From Mya arenaria (Eukaryota; Mollusca; Bivalvia; Myida; Myidae), in the NCBI RefSeq assembly GCF_026914265.1, contig NC_069130.1, forward strand, positions 42,214,429 through 42,278,428: 64,000 nucleotides of DNA, given 5' to 3'. Positions within the stretch are counted from its first letter, which is position 1; each line of letters opens with the position of its first letter. The translations under genes were made by a program, and so were the position numbers. The notes under the pieces are model-generated. The model did no database searches. It saw nothing but the letters and a program-made list of their open reading frames with translations, and had not been told where the DNA came from. This document shows, piece by piece, positions 36,383 through 48,757 of the stretch.

Positions 36383-39300
36383 GTTGATGAATGTGCTAGA
36401 TCAGCCAGACCATGTGATCACAGATCAAACAAACATCGAAGGGCAAGGCGAAGAAAATTTACGCAACACAGACAGCTGAAAGTTCAAAGGTAAATGAAAT
36501 ATATTTGCTGATGTTAAAGCTTCTGTTGAATTTACTTGTCAAATCAATTAATTGATGTTACAATTATGTTTCCACATGTATATTTGTAGATCTGAGCAGT
36601 ATAAAGATCACGTTGAAATTCCGTTGACATCTGATGTAACGGTAAAGGTGAAGGCAGACAATGTACATAGCATCTGGATGGTAAGTTACACTATTCCTGT
36701 ACTGATGTAGTTTCTTCAAAGAAGATTAAAATCAACATAACTATCAAAGTTAATCCTGATCCTTTTCTGAGCCATACCAATGTCCTAGTGTTCTGATGTG
36801 TTCTTGAAATAAAGAGAAGATACACTTTTGATGGTGGTTTTGGATAATGAATGTGTTGATATCTTGCATATTTAGTGCCCGAAAGAAGACGCCATTACCA
36901 CAAAGAAGCGCCTACCGGTCTGCTCTACAATGACTGGAGTTAAGAAGATAAACAAGGTAAGAACATGCTACATGTAATGGCAATTTGTAACAAATTGCAG
37001 CATCATTTAAATTAAATACAATTCAGTTTTCCAATAATTTAATAAAAAAGGGGTAGGCAAATGCAAAACCAATGCCTTTGTTAATCTATGAGGATTTCAT
37101 CCCAGCTTCATTTAGTAAAATCAGAGTTATAGCCCTTGAGTTTGCATTATTATTATTATCATATTTTTTTCTATTTATTTCTAAGAATGTTTTGGTGTAT
37201 TGCTTTGATGCTTTCTGTTGAAATGTTTTAACGTGCAATATTACGAAAAGTGTCGAAGTGAATTGTAAAAACCTCATTTTATAACTTGAAGCAAGAAATA
37301 TTGAATGCATTGTGTCCGTTAACTGTAGAAGACATGGTTTGACTGCCCCCTATGCCCAGTAAAGTGTTCTAGAGAAGATTTCCTACTGGACCATTTCTGT
37401 CGACGCCATGTACCTGGAGGGACCAAATACAAGAAGAACACTGACAATTCTTTCTGTCATCGGGTATGTTAGATATTTACTGAGTAGTACGGTAAACAAG
37501 TTGTTTTTTTTTATCAGTGAATGAGTTTTACCTCTTAGTTTATAATAATACATTGTATAATAATTTTTTCATAGTCCTTGGCATCTTCATTTCTTACATG
37601 ACTACTTTGTAAGTTTTAATAAGGTGGCTATGATTAAACTGGTATATTTTGATCCCCCACCCCCTTTTCGGAAATTTCCCCCTGGCCCCTTAAATTTATT
37701 GACTGATATAAAAATGCTAAACACGGGTCTGACCGTCTTGCATATTAGTCAGGTATTGGAAACAGCTTAAATTGATACCAGCTGGTGTTGATGTAAACAT
37801 TTACATGTAAAAAGGGAGGATTGTTACATTGTGTTATGCAATAAGACAGAGCATGAACACATATCCAAATGTGATACAGACATTTATAAAAACAAACAAA
37901 ACCCAAACATCTATTTAAAACAAGAATTTGATGAAAATGTGGCAATAAATTTTTATTGGCGTAAGATACATTGGATTGTCTACTTTCTCTATGTGACATT
38001 CCACCCATCCCAATTTAAAGATATGTTTATAATTGTATATATGCATTAGTTTTGTTTATTTAATGAATCTTAATGCTCATTAGATAATCAATGATTCTTG
38101 CTTATCAATAATTGTCAATTCATTTAATTGAATTAATGCCAAAAATGACAGATTTATATGTAATATTCATTATGTGCTTTCTGTCTAATAAAAGAAATTT
38201 ATCAGTAAAACAAAATGGTTATTTACACTGTTCTGAAATTTTAGTCAGTTCTAATGTCAAAACCATACTTTAGTGCAAACAGGGTCCAGGAACTCAAATT
38301 ATAAATTTATGATATCCTTTCTGAAATGGCATTTATCTTGCTCGTTCAGTGAAATAAATTACAATATTACATTGAAAAACAAAACAAGCATCATCTATAT
38401 ATAATGAACTTCTCCTTGGGGTAATTTTAATGTTAAAATAATAAAAAGGGATGTTAATGTTTAATGAAATTATTTTATTACAATTTACGAACAAGAAATC
38501 AACGAAGAGCAGCAGAAGTCAGCCAAACTCGAAGAGCACCATTTCAACATCCAGCCTGAACCCTGTAGAAAAAACTTCACCTCCTCATCAAGGTTTAATT
38601 TCTTTCTTGGGTACTAAATCAAACATTGTTTATATATTTTTTTATGTTATTCATGCTTCTTTTTGTCAACACTTACTTATCAACTTAATATCTGTGTAAA
38701 AATAAAATTTATGAAGGCTCAAGTGTATATGAATTCAGAAATTTGTGTTTTTCTTACAGATGAATTGGATATCGCAGATCACGCCGATTTCTCCAAATTA
38801 AAATTACTTTTATCATTTGATGTTGAGCAAAATCCTGGACCTGTGAGTTATAAAATATGTTAACATGAAAATAACGAAGAGATCAAAATTTATGAAATAT
38901 AAAGTTACTATTATTAAGTTAAGTGCCAACCTTCATCTTCTGCATGTTATCCTAAAGTTTGTTTATGACATTAAAAAAATAAAACAGTTTAAACTGGTCT
39001 TGCTTTAATGTCTAATATTAAGAAACATGCAATATAACAGATTTGTAATAAAAATTTGCATGTTCTATGGTCTGATTGAAGGTAATAATTCAGAAAAAGA
39101 TTAAATGATTTATTTACCATATAAACAAATTTCTTCTTTTTTTGTCCCCAAGACCTATCACTGTGAATGGAATAATTGTGGATTCATCGGGCTAACAACA
39201 ACTAGAATGGGACAACACCTGCGACAACATGGACGAGAAGAGGAATGCAAATGGGCGCAATGGAATGGATTTCAGCGAACGAGCTACGAAGACCTGGAGT

Positions 39301-42300
39301 TACACATTATACACGACCACTTCTTTGATGTATGGTGCAAAAAATTTATTGTAATGTTTAACTTTTTTGCATGTTTATAACACTAAATAGAAAATTAAAA
39401 ATGTAATGACAGGGTTTATCAATAGCCATGATTATCTCCTTAACCTACTGAGCAATAATAAATTAGCTGTGGCATTCCCTTGTGTTCATGTATGACATTG
39501 TTAAACATCTATCTGTCAATTTATTTCCCAAATGATTTTTTATTTAGGACAGAATCACCTTTCCTTCCCTAGATGATTGGCTGGAATATCTCCCAGAAAA
39601 AAGAATCGACCCAGAAACCACTGATTTACGCTTCTGTCCAAAACACCTGGTAAGACCTTTTCAATAGTTTTCATATTTGAACTCAATGTGGAAATAAAGG
39701 AGTATTTTTCAGCAATATTTCACTCACAAATATGAGAAATATTCAATGTCTTTTACAGAGAAGCAAGCTGAAGTTGTTACTGTTTGATGAGGACTACCTG
39801 GACATGCCGACAAACAAATCCTACACAATGAGCGACCACCTGTGTACACTGGATTTTGAAAGTAATCATTATACTAAAAATTTCTTAAATATTGAGAAAA
39901 ATTTTATTGAAAAAAGGATTTTGTTAGGTGAAGACTGGTCAGATTATAATGGTAAATTTGAGGAAAATGACACTGATTCACTTTTAAGTCCAGATCAAAA
40001 GTCCGCAAGCACAGACAGTTCCATGGTGGAAAATATCAATTCCACTTTGTCCAAACTTCACGTCCTGAATTAAGTTCAAATTCTCATTCTGGAACTAAGT
40101 TAAAGCCTGTAAAAAGAAAAGCTTCCTGTACGTTTCCAAATGAATGGTCAAGTATCTTGCTGACAAATTTACAATTCTGTTCTCATGCCATAACTATGCA
40201 GAACTTATTTCTGAATTTGATTTTAGAAGAAGGAATTGTTGATTGCAAAAAACTAAGTTTTCTTAAGTTAGAATATGACACTGCTGTATTAGCATCAGCC
40301 AAAACCTGCACCAAAGGTGTTTTTGTTTGTCATGTATTTAAATATATGTACATCCGCTATGTTGAGTCTGGAGTGTATGCTGGCCTAATGGAACAGAAAT
40401 ATTTGCAAGAAATCAAAGATACATTTAATTACACTGACAATAATATTTTTTTGCATAATACATTAACATTGGAAGATATACAGAACATGGAATCTGATCA
40501 TATAAAAGATAAAAAGGAAAAGCCGAATACATATTAGCCCAGCAGCAGACTTAATGATTTCTTTAAGCAAAAATTCATTCCAGGTATTGCTGATACAAGA
40601 CAAATGACACTGATAATATTAATTGTTTATCCTTTGCAGTATCAATTTTGCCCTTTTCTTCAACCTCAACTGCCAAGTTTATGGATGCTTGTACTGCAGG
40701 AAAGGAAGACCGTCTTCAAGCTTTGCTTTTAGATTTTAGGCACTCAAAATTGGAACAGGTTCCTCGAAACTCGAGGGAAATATTTCAGCAGCAATACGAA
40801 GGAAAAGAAACCCTTTTAAGTCAGTCAAAGGCATTAAATTGTTTACCAGGTGACGACAAAAGAAAAACCGAACTATTCATAGGTGATCCAAAATTTGCAT
40901 CCAACTTCATAAACAAGAAAAAACCTGGACTCAGAACATCACTTAGATATCTTACTTTCAGTCTCTTTCTGCAGAATAAAATTAATACAATTTTCACTAA
41001 GTATAGAACATGTTACCCAGATTTAAATGCGGTTCAATGTGAGGTTTTAGAAATTCCTGCTCTAGAGAGGCCATCTAAGAAGAGGAAAAGCACAGCCTCT
41101 GTGAAGGTGACAAAAGATGTGGAGCCATTTAGTGTTATGCAGGAATCAAAAAAATCTATGTATGAACAATTTTCTATTGATTTAATAGAGGATGGAAAGA
41201 TATATATTCAGGTAGCTGAGGAAGACACCATGATATGTTGTATGAATGATTTTAATGATTCTGGTTCTTTAAGAAAAGAAGTGGATGTTTATACCACTTG
41301 GCTAAAGCAAGAATCTGGAGACTACTTCCATTGTACCTGCAGTATATATAGAACTTTATTTGATATAGCTCATAGCCAAACTCTAAATTATTCAAACAGG
41401 AATAGCTGCATGCACTGTACATTCCTTAAGTGTATTGTTCTTCCAAATCTACAGATAGATAAAAGGGCTAAAGAAACCAAAACCCGTAAATTTGTTCAGG
41501 AGGGAAAGCAGTGTGCTGGCAAGGATTTGATTGAATTAAGTGACTTTAATGGTACACGTAAATTTTCAGTTTTGGAGAAGGAGAGACTAAACATGTTTTT
41601 TTATCACTGAGTCACAACAAGGCCAAAGCAAATTATACTGTGACCTGTCACAATGGCGAGTGTCAATCAAAGAAGGGACACAAACGATATTTAAATAACT
41701 TGAATTCTTCCAATCTTTGCAGACATTTATTTGTGCTGAAACATAATCCAGAATCCTGGATTGATTTGCATGAAAAAAATGCCACTAATGAAACTTTTTT
41801 AGATGACCAACTACTAGATGATGAAACAAATGATGATGCTGGTGATGGTGATCCTGTTGATACTAATGCCAATTTTGATCCTGAAACAGGTCTATGGAAG
41901 TATAAGTGTGAGAGTAGCCATCCAGCAGCAGCTAGGGAGAGAGTGATATGTTGAGGCGTAACATCATCAAACGTGACGGATGGAATGATTTGACCTTAAG
42001 TAGGCAGGCTGATGGTTCATTGAAGGGTCCCAATTTCTATCCAGATATGCCAGACAATACATGCTGCTGTGGATCTGGATGGTTGAAGCTAGATGATAAT
42101 CCAGATTACTCTGAAAACGGGAAATTGATTCCTTTAGGTCGAGTTCTTACAGTTTACACACAGTTTGCGCCTGTACAGTGTGATGTTTACAAAAGAGTCT
42201 GTTACAACCCGATAGACGACAATCGCTGTGAACTTGCATGGAATGTAGGCCAGAGTGAATCAATTCATGTTTTTAGTAGTAAAACAGCTGCAGGTGACGA

Positions 42301-43791
42301 AATAGGATGGGAGTTTACATCATCAGTAATGAAAACTGGTTGTTCAGCATACTGTCAGATGAAGGATGAACTTTACAGAACTCGTGACCCAAAGGCCAAG
42401 TTTATGGATGCAACAGTTTTTTTTAAAATGGTGGTTTAGTTGGGCAGCTAATATGAACATTGATTTCAGACAACCATGTGACATTTGTAGGTATGAGCCT
42501 AATAGACTGTGCTGTGATGGAACCAGAGTAGGCGTAGGTTTCCGTCATTCAAATTTCACAGAAATAAGTACACCTGATAGTTCTTTACAGACACAGCAAA
42601 CAGTGCATCGACGGATGGACAGATGTTACCTGAAGAATAAGCCTGGAGTTGAAAAGAGACAGATGGTCGCTTATCGTGAAGCATTGGATGATATAGCCCG
42701 AACTACAGTTGCAGAATTTGAACCCTTAGATATTCCAGAAAATAATGATAGAATTAATTTGCTTATGCAGGGTCTACCTGAGGAGGCTCATCAATCATTC
42801 CAGCGATTTATTCGAGGGATGTCAGAATTTGAAAGAGTAGCTTATGTATCTGTCCTTAAGATGTTGGCTACAACAGCATCTGTGACAAGCATTTTGTCAC
42901 CAGAATATGCACTTTTCTTGCAGGAATTTCTAACTAATGAAAATCTTTCAGATTTTGAGTTTAACAGACAGATGTATGAGATGAGATCATTTGCTCCAGA
43001 AATACGGGACTTGATTGCAGAGTCAATGTTGAACAATAACAACATTCTACCTGATGACATTAAACTTTTTCTAGTTCATCTTACTAATGAGTCTCTAAAC
43101 TTACCAGTTTATGCCCCAGAGGATGCTACTTTTCAATTCGGAACATACAACCCTGAGAAGCTGGGCCGGGCTTATTACTTCAATGAACATGGTGTTAAAC
43201 TGAGGAATATACGCAAATTTCAGATAGATGAGGACCGAGCAGGCAGAAACAATGACCATGATGATGAAGCTATGGACTTTGAGCGATGCAGAAAGATTTA
43301 CTCTAAAATACAACAATCAGCACCCGGCACATCTAACTTGTTTCTTTGGTTTTGTCCAGATCACGGTCATTGCTATGGATTCCACATGACAGTGGCTGAA
43401 GGCAGAAAAGATCCATCGGCTTCATTATACTCTCATCTAGCCAAACCCCCACAAGCAGTGTTTTATGACTTTGCCTGTAACTTACAGGAATATTGCCTCA
43501 ACAGAGAGAGTGGGTACTACAAGAATGTTAGATTTGTTCACGATATTTTTCATGGTTATTCACACAAATGCTCTACTTCTTTTAGAAGCTCTCGACTTCA
43601 AGGATTTGAAAGTGTGAACTCAGAAATCTGCGAACAGTTCAACAGATTCTGAAGAAATCAGCAAGACAAATGACACAATCTCATTTCTGTTTCTATCTTC
43701 AGTTCTTTATTCATGAGTGGAACAGGAGAAAAAGAGTTCCTTACAAGAGGAAAATCAGCACTGCACTAGCTGGGCTTTTATGAAATGTATA
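36383..43791 (+). pseudogene. Zinc-finger/SWIM/KDZ-transposase gene, frame-broken
   Basis: Ten exons join in phase: 36,383-36,489; 36,590-36,680; 36,876-36,956; 37,329-37,463 (C2H2-like CPLCPVKCSRED...DHFCRRH); 38,496-38,592; 38,760-38,842 (2A-like motif); 39,153-39,329 (CEWNNCGFIGLTTTRMGQHL, C-X4-C-X12-H-X3-H); 39,548-39,649; then a last exon from 39,759. The last exon holds a SWIM-type CxC...CxH finger (FHCTCS ... SCMHCT), a cysteine cluster (CDICRYEPNRLCCDGTRVGV) and the KDZ core: WFCPDHGHCYGFHM, VFYDFACNLQEYC, FVHDIFHGYSHKC, NSEICEQFNRF, HEWNRRKR. The likely acidic triad is the D of CCDG, the D of FYDFAC and an E of SEICEQ. About six frame changes occur (near 40,070, 40,515, 41,600, 41,950, 42,420, 43,650), several at homopolymers. 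KDZ is a DDE-type DNA transposase family; from memory, vertebrate HMGXB3 is related. No terminal repeats found. Confidence 0.75.
38819..38842 (+). other. 2A-like ribosome-skipping motif (DVEQNPGP)
   Basis: KLLLSFDVEQNPGP closes the exon 38,760-38,842, whose last codon is the final proline. It fits the D-V/I-E-x-N-P-G-P consensus at which the ribosome releases the chain after glycine and continues from proline. The leucine-rich lead-in fits class 1 2A sequences; the usual glycine before D is phenylalanine here. If active, it would separate an N-terminal zinc-finger product from a product starting P-TYHCEWNNC. Confidence 0.6.
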
Positions 43792-44860
43792 ACAACTTTG
43801 ATTTTCAGAGAGCTGTGCATCATAAAATGATCAAATGAACTATGTTTAATTTATATTTCATTCACTTCTTATATATATTTGTTTGACTTTCTCATTTGCG
43901 TATACTTTTGACTAGTAATTATCACTGCATCTGCAATTGTTTTCGGTTTCTGCTGTGTTTGTTAGTATGTTTCAGTTTGAGCGCACAGACTTCAACTTTG
44001 GCTTCCAGCTTTGCCGTTGAGAAAGGTCAACAAGTTCCACCAGAAGTTCCACCAGAAATACATCACGTCTTTGATTTTAATGTATGTTAATAATTATTTA
44101 CATGGTTGTAAACTAAAAGTTCAACGCATAAATATCTTATATATATATAATTACATTAAGAAAAATGTTGATTGTTTATAAAGCTATGAATTAATATATT
44201 TATTATAGAAATTCATATCCCTCTTTCAGGTTTGAGGCAGACTTTCCACAGCGTCTTCATCCAATCTACTCGTGCCGGCATATGCAGCTACTTAATCTGA
44301 AGGCTTGGAGGGAATTGTAGCTCAGTGCTTCATCCTTTATGTGGATAATCAAAAGGGAACCAGCAGGATCGTTTAGATCATTCTTTTCAGAAATCTGTTG
44401 GTGTCAAACGATATAATTTTGTTTGCAGAACTGAATGTTCTTATTATTTATATTTTATGAACAAAAAGTATGTTATATAAGAAATGTTAGGCAAAATTAT
44501 CATTAAAATTAAACTAGGAAAGATTTGGAGATTATTTCATTCATGAAAGGTTTGATCTGATTGATCAGTCTTCTTAGTGCCTGTAGTGAACAGTATGTAT
44601 TGTATTATATGTAGTATAATAATCAATTAAGTGTTGAGAAATGTCTTAAAATTAGCGTATAACCCTTTATATCAAGTTTTGTTATTTAATTGTAGAACAG
44701 CAAAAGAAACATTTGTGGATTTTGAAAGATAAGGCAGACTATGTTTACAGTAAATGTTCAACTGGTGAATTCCATTATTTGTTGCAATATCTAGATTTTG
44801 ATAATGTAAGGAATGATTTCTGATTAAAGTATTACAATAGGAATCCAATCTCTGTTATGC
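43792..44860. other. 3' flank of the KDZ gene
   Basis: Two exon-like frames with splice borders occur, about 43,980-44,082 (SAQTSTLASSFAVEKGQQV, donor GTATGT) and 44,231-44,320 (ADFPQRLHPIYSCRHMQLL). They may be alternative 3' exons. Nothing else recognised. Confidence 0.3.
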
Positions 44861-45093
44861 TTAAAGATGCACTTTTACTCCCAAATTAGATATTCCACAG
44901 TTTATATGATTGTTTTTATATAAAAAAATAAGATTCTTATGAAGGATACAGAGTTGAATTTGAAAGAAGGTTGCAGGAAACATAAAGATCACATTTTCTA
45001 TAAATGCATTATTTAGTAAGTAGTTAAAGGTTTATCAGTCGAAATGTATGTTTCATACATGTGTATATTTTGATTTTGAATAAGAGTCACTTG
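44861..45093. mobile_element. Short interspersed repeat, copy A
   Basis: Begins TTAAAGATGCACTTTTACTC and ends GAATAAGAGTCACTT. A longer relative is at 50,815-51,197. The right half matches the 3' end of the LINE fragment at 7.1-8.5 kb (CATACATGTGTAT, GAATAAGAGTGTCACC), so it looks like a non-autonomous element sharing a LINE tail. Confidence 0.5.
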
Positions 45094-45332
45094 AAAGATT
45101 TAGCTTAAAATGTTAAAAGAAGAAACTGAAATTGCCCAATTCTGTACAAATAATTAAGGTCATTCATTCATTCGCTTATACACATTTTATCAATGTGGAA
45201 TGTTAACTTAAATTGTTTCTTAAGTATGATATAACAATCTATATTGCATGAGTAATAGAAGATATTGTGAAATACCACTTGTATGTGTACATGCTGGGTA
45301 CCCCTTGTACATAATGAAAGCTAGGTATGAAT

Positions 45333-45878
45333 CAATCTGATTAAAATCATATCCCCTATATTGCTGTGCATGGGGATCTGACCGGCACCAATTGGAGATC
45401 ACCATCGCGTGACGTAACCATTAACCAATCAACGCCTAGCTTTCATATAGCGAAAACGAAAGTAGAAGTCGAAAGTTTCTATTTTTATCGCTGGAATTTC
45501 CGAATTTTTAGTGCGTAATTTTTACAACGTGTAATTCTCACACACGCTCTTTTTACTGGTAAGAACATTTGGTACGGCAATGATTTACCATACCCAGTTG
45601 GCAGTATTGCAAAACAATCATTTCCGTTCAGTATTTCCATTAGAATTTCCATTTGATTGTGTTTTAAGGCCGTTATAAATTCCATTTCACCAACAACTTT
45701 CCGGATAGCCATGGGTATCGCCATTTTGATGATCGCGCCTACATTCATTCCGTAACAGGCGGTTTCATTGGCTGATCTATTTTTAGCGATATTGGAAATC
45801 CGAAATGTAATGAAAACGGTTTGAAACTGGTGACGGTCAGATCTTCGTGTACAGAAGATCAGGATTTTAATCAGATTG
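45333..45878. mobile_element. 546-bp TIR element with 9-bp target duplication (Mutator-like)
   Basis: Starts CAATCTGATTAAAATC and ends GATTTTAATCAGATTG, an exact 16-bp inverted repeat that continues with weaker similarity to a shared GATCTGACCG word about 50 bp in. Both sides carry the same 9 bases, GGTATGAAT (45,324-45,332 and 45,879-45,887). A 9-bp duplication is typical of Mutator-like elements. It encodes no transposase but contains a helicase exon, like the gene-carrying Pack-MULEs of plants. Confidence 0.8.
45557..45748 (-). pseudogene. RecQ-like helicase first exon (captured fragment)
   Basis: A 64-codon frame starting MNVGAIIKMAIPMAI and containing ALKHNQMEILMEILNG and the Walker A motif DCFAILPTGYGKSLPYQ, which matches RecQ-type DNA helicases. 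It ends at MFLP before a GTAAAA donor-like site. Helicase motifs Ia to VI are not found nearby on this strand, so only the first ATP-binding exon is present. It lies wholly inside the 546-bp element, so it was probably carried there. The fragment alone cannot be a working helicase. Confidence 0.7.
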
Positions 45879-47570
45879 GGTATGAATAGTATACGAATTT
45901 AAAATAATTGCAGTAAAAGACGGCAGTAAAAAGTATAAGAAGATTTAAGGCTAACCACTTGTAAACTAAATGGAAGCTGTACACACACTTACAAGTACAC
46001 CTTCACGTGCGGTTACACAACATCTCATGTAACTACTGAGAACACATGTTTACAGTACATATATTACACTGTTTTATTTGGACTCATTTTATAAAAAACA
46101 ACAACATTTAATTCCTGTTTTGTTATTATTTGTTATAAATCAAATGCTTGAAGTCATGTTTTATGATCTTATAATTAAATTTTGTTACGGGTCTAGTTGT
46201 TCGTTGTAGCATTGTTGAGTGAACGTCTCTGATTTTGCCTCATAATTAATGAATTTCACACGAACATGTGTATGGAACCTTCTGTAATGTTTGTGATGTA
46301 TGAGATTTGCTGTTTGGAGACTTTCAGACGGAATTCTTTCCTTAGAATTAGAATGTACCATTGTGTATTATCGCAATGTCTGTTAACATTGCCAGCAAAG
46401 CACAATAGTAGAATATGGAGTCGTGCAAAGAAACTGGAGCGAGTAGATAATTCTAGGCTGGCTAACATCAAACGTCATTGCCCCGATATGTTCATTATTG
46501 AAAAAAATGAAATGCTAATTATTACAAATTTTCAGTCGTTTATGGAACAAAATGTAATAAATGCCTTATTGGCCAAAGTCAAAAGCTAATACACAAAAAG
46601 GTAAAAGGTAAGCCGAATTCTTACATGAGAGCAAATATGAAAAATAAATCGGCGCATTCAATGCCCATCCATATCTGAAAATTGATATCCTAATGTCCGT
46701 TTTGATCAGTCTGTTCCCTCGAGAGATTGTTTTGAAACTTACCATAGGGAGGTAGAACTAGGGTTTCTCGACCCTTAAAATCACGCAAATCACTTCGATC
46801 CGAGTTAACCGCTTTGTGGTAGACTTGTCATATTTGACAAACTCCTTTTTTTAAAACTAGACCCTCGATCAGATAAAGTAATGGCTGTGGTCATGCTTGA
46901 AGGTCAATATAACTTGACCATGACAACATTCGTGACCCTGACCAACTTTATTATATATGTTAAATATCCCACGTTAAAAAAAATGAGACTTCGATCCAAG
47001 TGTATATTTTTGTACTAACTAAATTCTGCTGGTTGGAAATTTGTTCACCTATAAGGTTTGCACTGTTCAAATATGGCCATTTTGATCTCAAGACTTGTGG
47101 ACGGACGCACACTCTTGATCCGTGTCATCTCAGGGGACACCGCTTTAAAATATTGAGAAAAAGGTGTGTTTTTTACGTCTTGTGTCGGTATAATTGACAT
47201 ACACGGCAAAGTCCCGATAACAGTTTTTACCTTTTAAGGCCAATTTAAGGGATAAACACACGAATTAAATGGGCTAAAGAAGGGTCTTACAAGATGCTTC
47301 GAATGGTAGATTGTTAAAAGTCGTGAACTCCCGGATCGTGCAAAAAAGGTTCAAGAGCGGGTTCGAAAACCTGGACAGTAAACGGGGGAATGGGCATTTT
47401 GGAAATGTATCGTTTAACTCATAAAGAAGTTTAAGTCTAATCAGTCATATGCTATCGGAATGGTTACAGCAATAACAGCTGAGTGAGGGCTATCCGCTTT
47501 TCCTAAGCACCAGCTAAAGAGTAGAAACGGTTTAAACCGATGTACCATCTCGGTGCGTATTCAAGAACGG
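45879..47570. other. No supported gene
   Basis: An open frame at 46,266-46,589 (107 codons, including LANIKRHCPDMFIIEK) is unlike its AT-rich surroundings but matches nothing I recognise. The rest shows no exon or bounded repeat. Confidence 0.3.
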
Positions 47571-48757
47571 TTAGGCCACAACAAATTGATCATTTGTTCG
47601 TCGGATTTGCCGCTCCTAAAATTCGAAAAACGAAAAAAAAATAAGAAAAAAAACCTTTTTTTGCGCCCGCACATACTATTTGGCCGCGCATATTATTATT
47701 TATTTTACTTCTGAATTTCCTCTATTTTCTGATTTTTTTTTTACTTAAAATTTAAACCTGCAACGTCGACTTCGCCCTTTTTTGAAGGTATTTTCATTCC
47801 CCGCGAGCAAACTTTCCTCGTGTCAGGACAAAATCAGGTCCGGGTAACCGCAAAACAGCCGATATTTGTTGACAGTCTTTTTTGTCGGGAATATTTTGCA
47901 GGATGCACCGTTGTTATTTATTTCCGGTATTAATATGCAGGATACTTTCAGTTTTCGTAAATGTAAAATACACATTTTTAATTGAAAATCAGTGTCATAG
48001 TCAATGGATTATAGTCTTCAGTAAACAACAACAGTTTCACAGCGTCGAAGGCAATAATTATTTATGTGTGTTTTAAGTAATTCAAAATTTAGTGTTAAAT
48101 AATAACTAAATCAGATTTTGAGTGCAAAACTTATATTAAAATACACGGACACTCGACTTACAACAAATGAACATGTTTCCGTGAGTTATTTTTTAAATTC
48201 TAAAATGCATTTCTCAGTTTTTAATTCTCAAAGTCACTACAACCTTATCATTTGCTTCAAGAGGTTCAAATATAGACCTGACCCAATTTTTGGAAATGCT
48301 CAAATGATGAATTACTCTTACTAGTCTAAAAAAAAATTCTTTTGTGATAGTATTAAGTTACGGGATGAATACAATAGTATTCTTTTTGATCTTCGAATAA
48401 TTGCACGTTGCTTAAACTATGAGGAATGTTGTCTTTACAATATATCCATGCTTAAATTGAAGTTAATAGTAAAGCACTGGATCTTATTGCCATTTTTTTA
48501 TATATTGAGACAGATTTTCATGTGATACAATCAAAACCTTTTAATTTATATTTAAACTAAGAACCTATGTTTGCAATTAAAAAGCATTTCTTGACATATT
48601 GCATGATATATTTGGTAAGAAATAAACTTTTTATATATTTTTTTTAATTTTTCGCCTTGCGCTCGCCTCTGAATTGCCTGATTTGTTTTTCGCTCGCTCG
48701 CTCCTACTTTTTTTGAGCAAAATCCGTAGAACAAATGATCAATTTGTTGTGGCCTTA
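47571..48757. mobile_element. 1.19-kb non-coding TIR element
   Basis: Left end TTAGGCCACAACAAATTGAT and right end AATTTGTTGTGGCCTTA form an inverted repeat of about 40 bp that runs on through a shared ATCATTTGTTC. AAGAAC lies next to both borders and may be the target duplication. The interior has no recognisable protein. Non-autonomous DNA transposon of unknown superfamily. Confidence 0.7.

Noticed and set aside
41663-41872. Ser-rich minus-strand frame inside the KDZ exon
   Set aside because: Shadow of the Asp/Asn-rich stretch on the sense strand.
36383-43791. LTR retroelement, retrovirus or Polinton origin of the KDZ region
   Set aside because: No reverse transcriptase, protease, integrase, capsid or terminal repeats seen; the motifs fit a KDZ DNA transposase.
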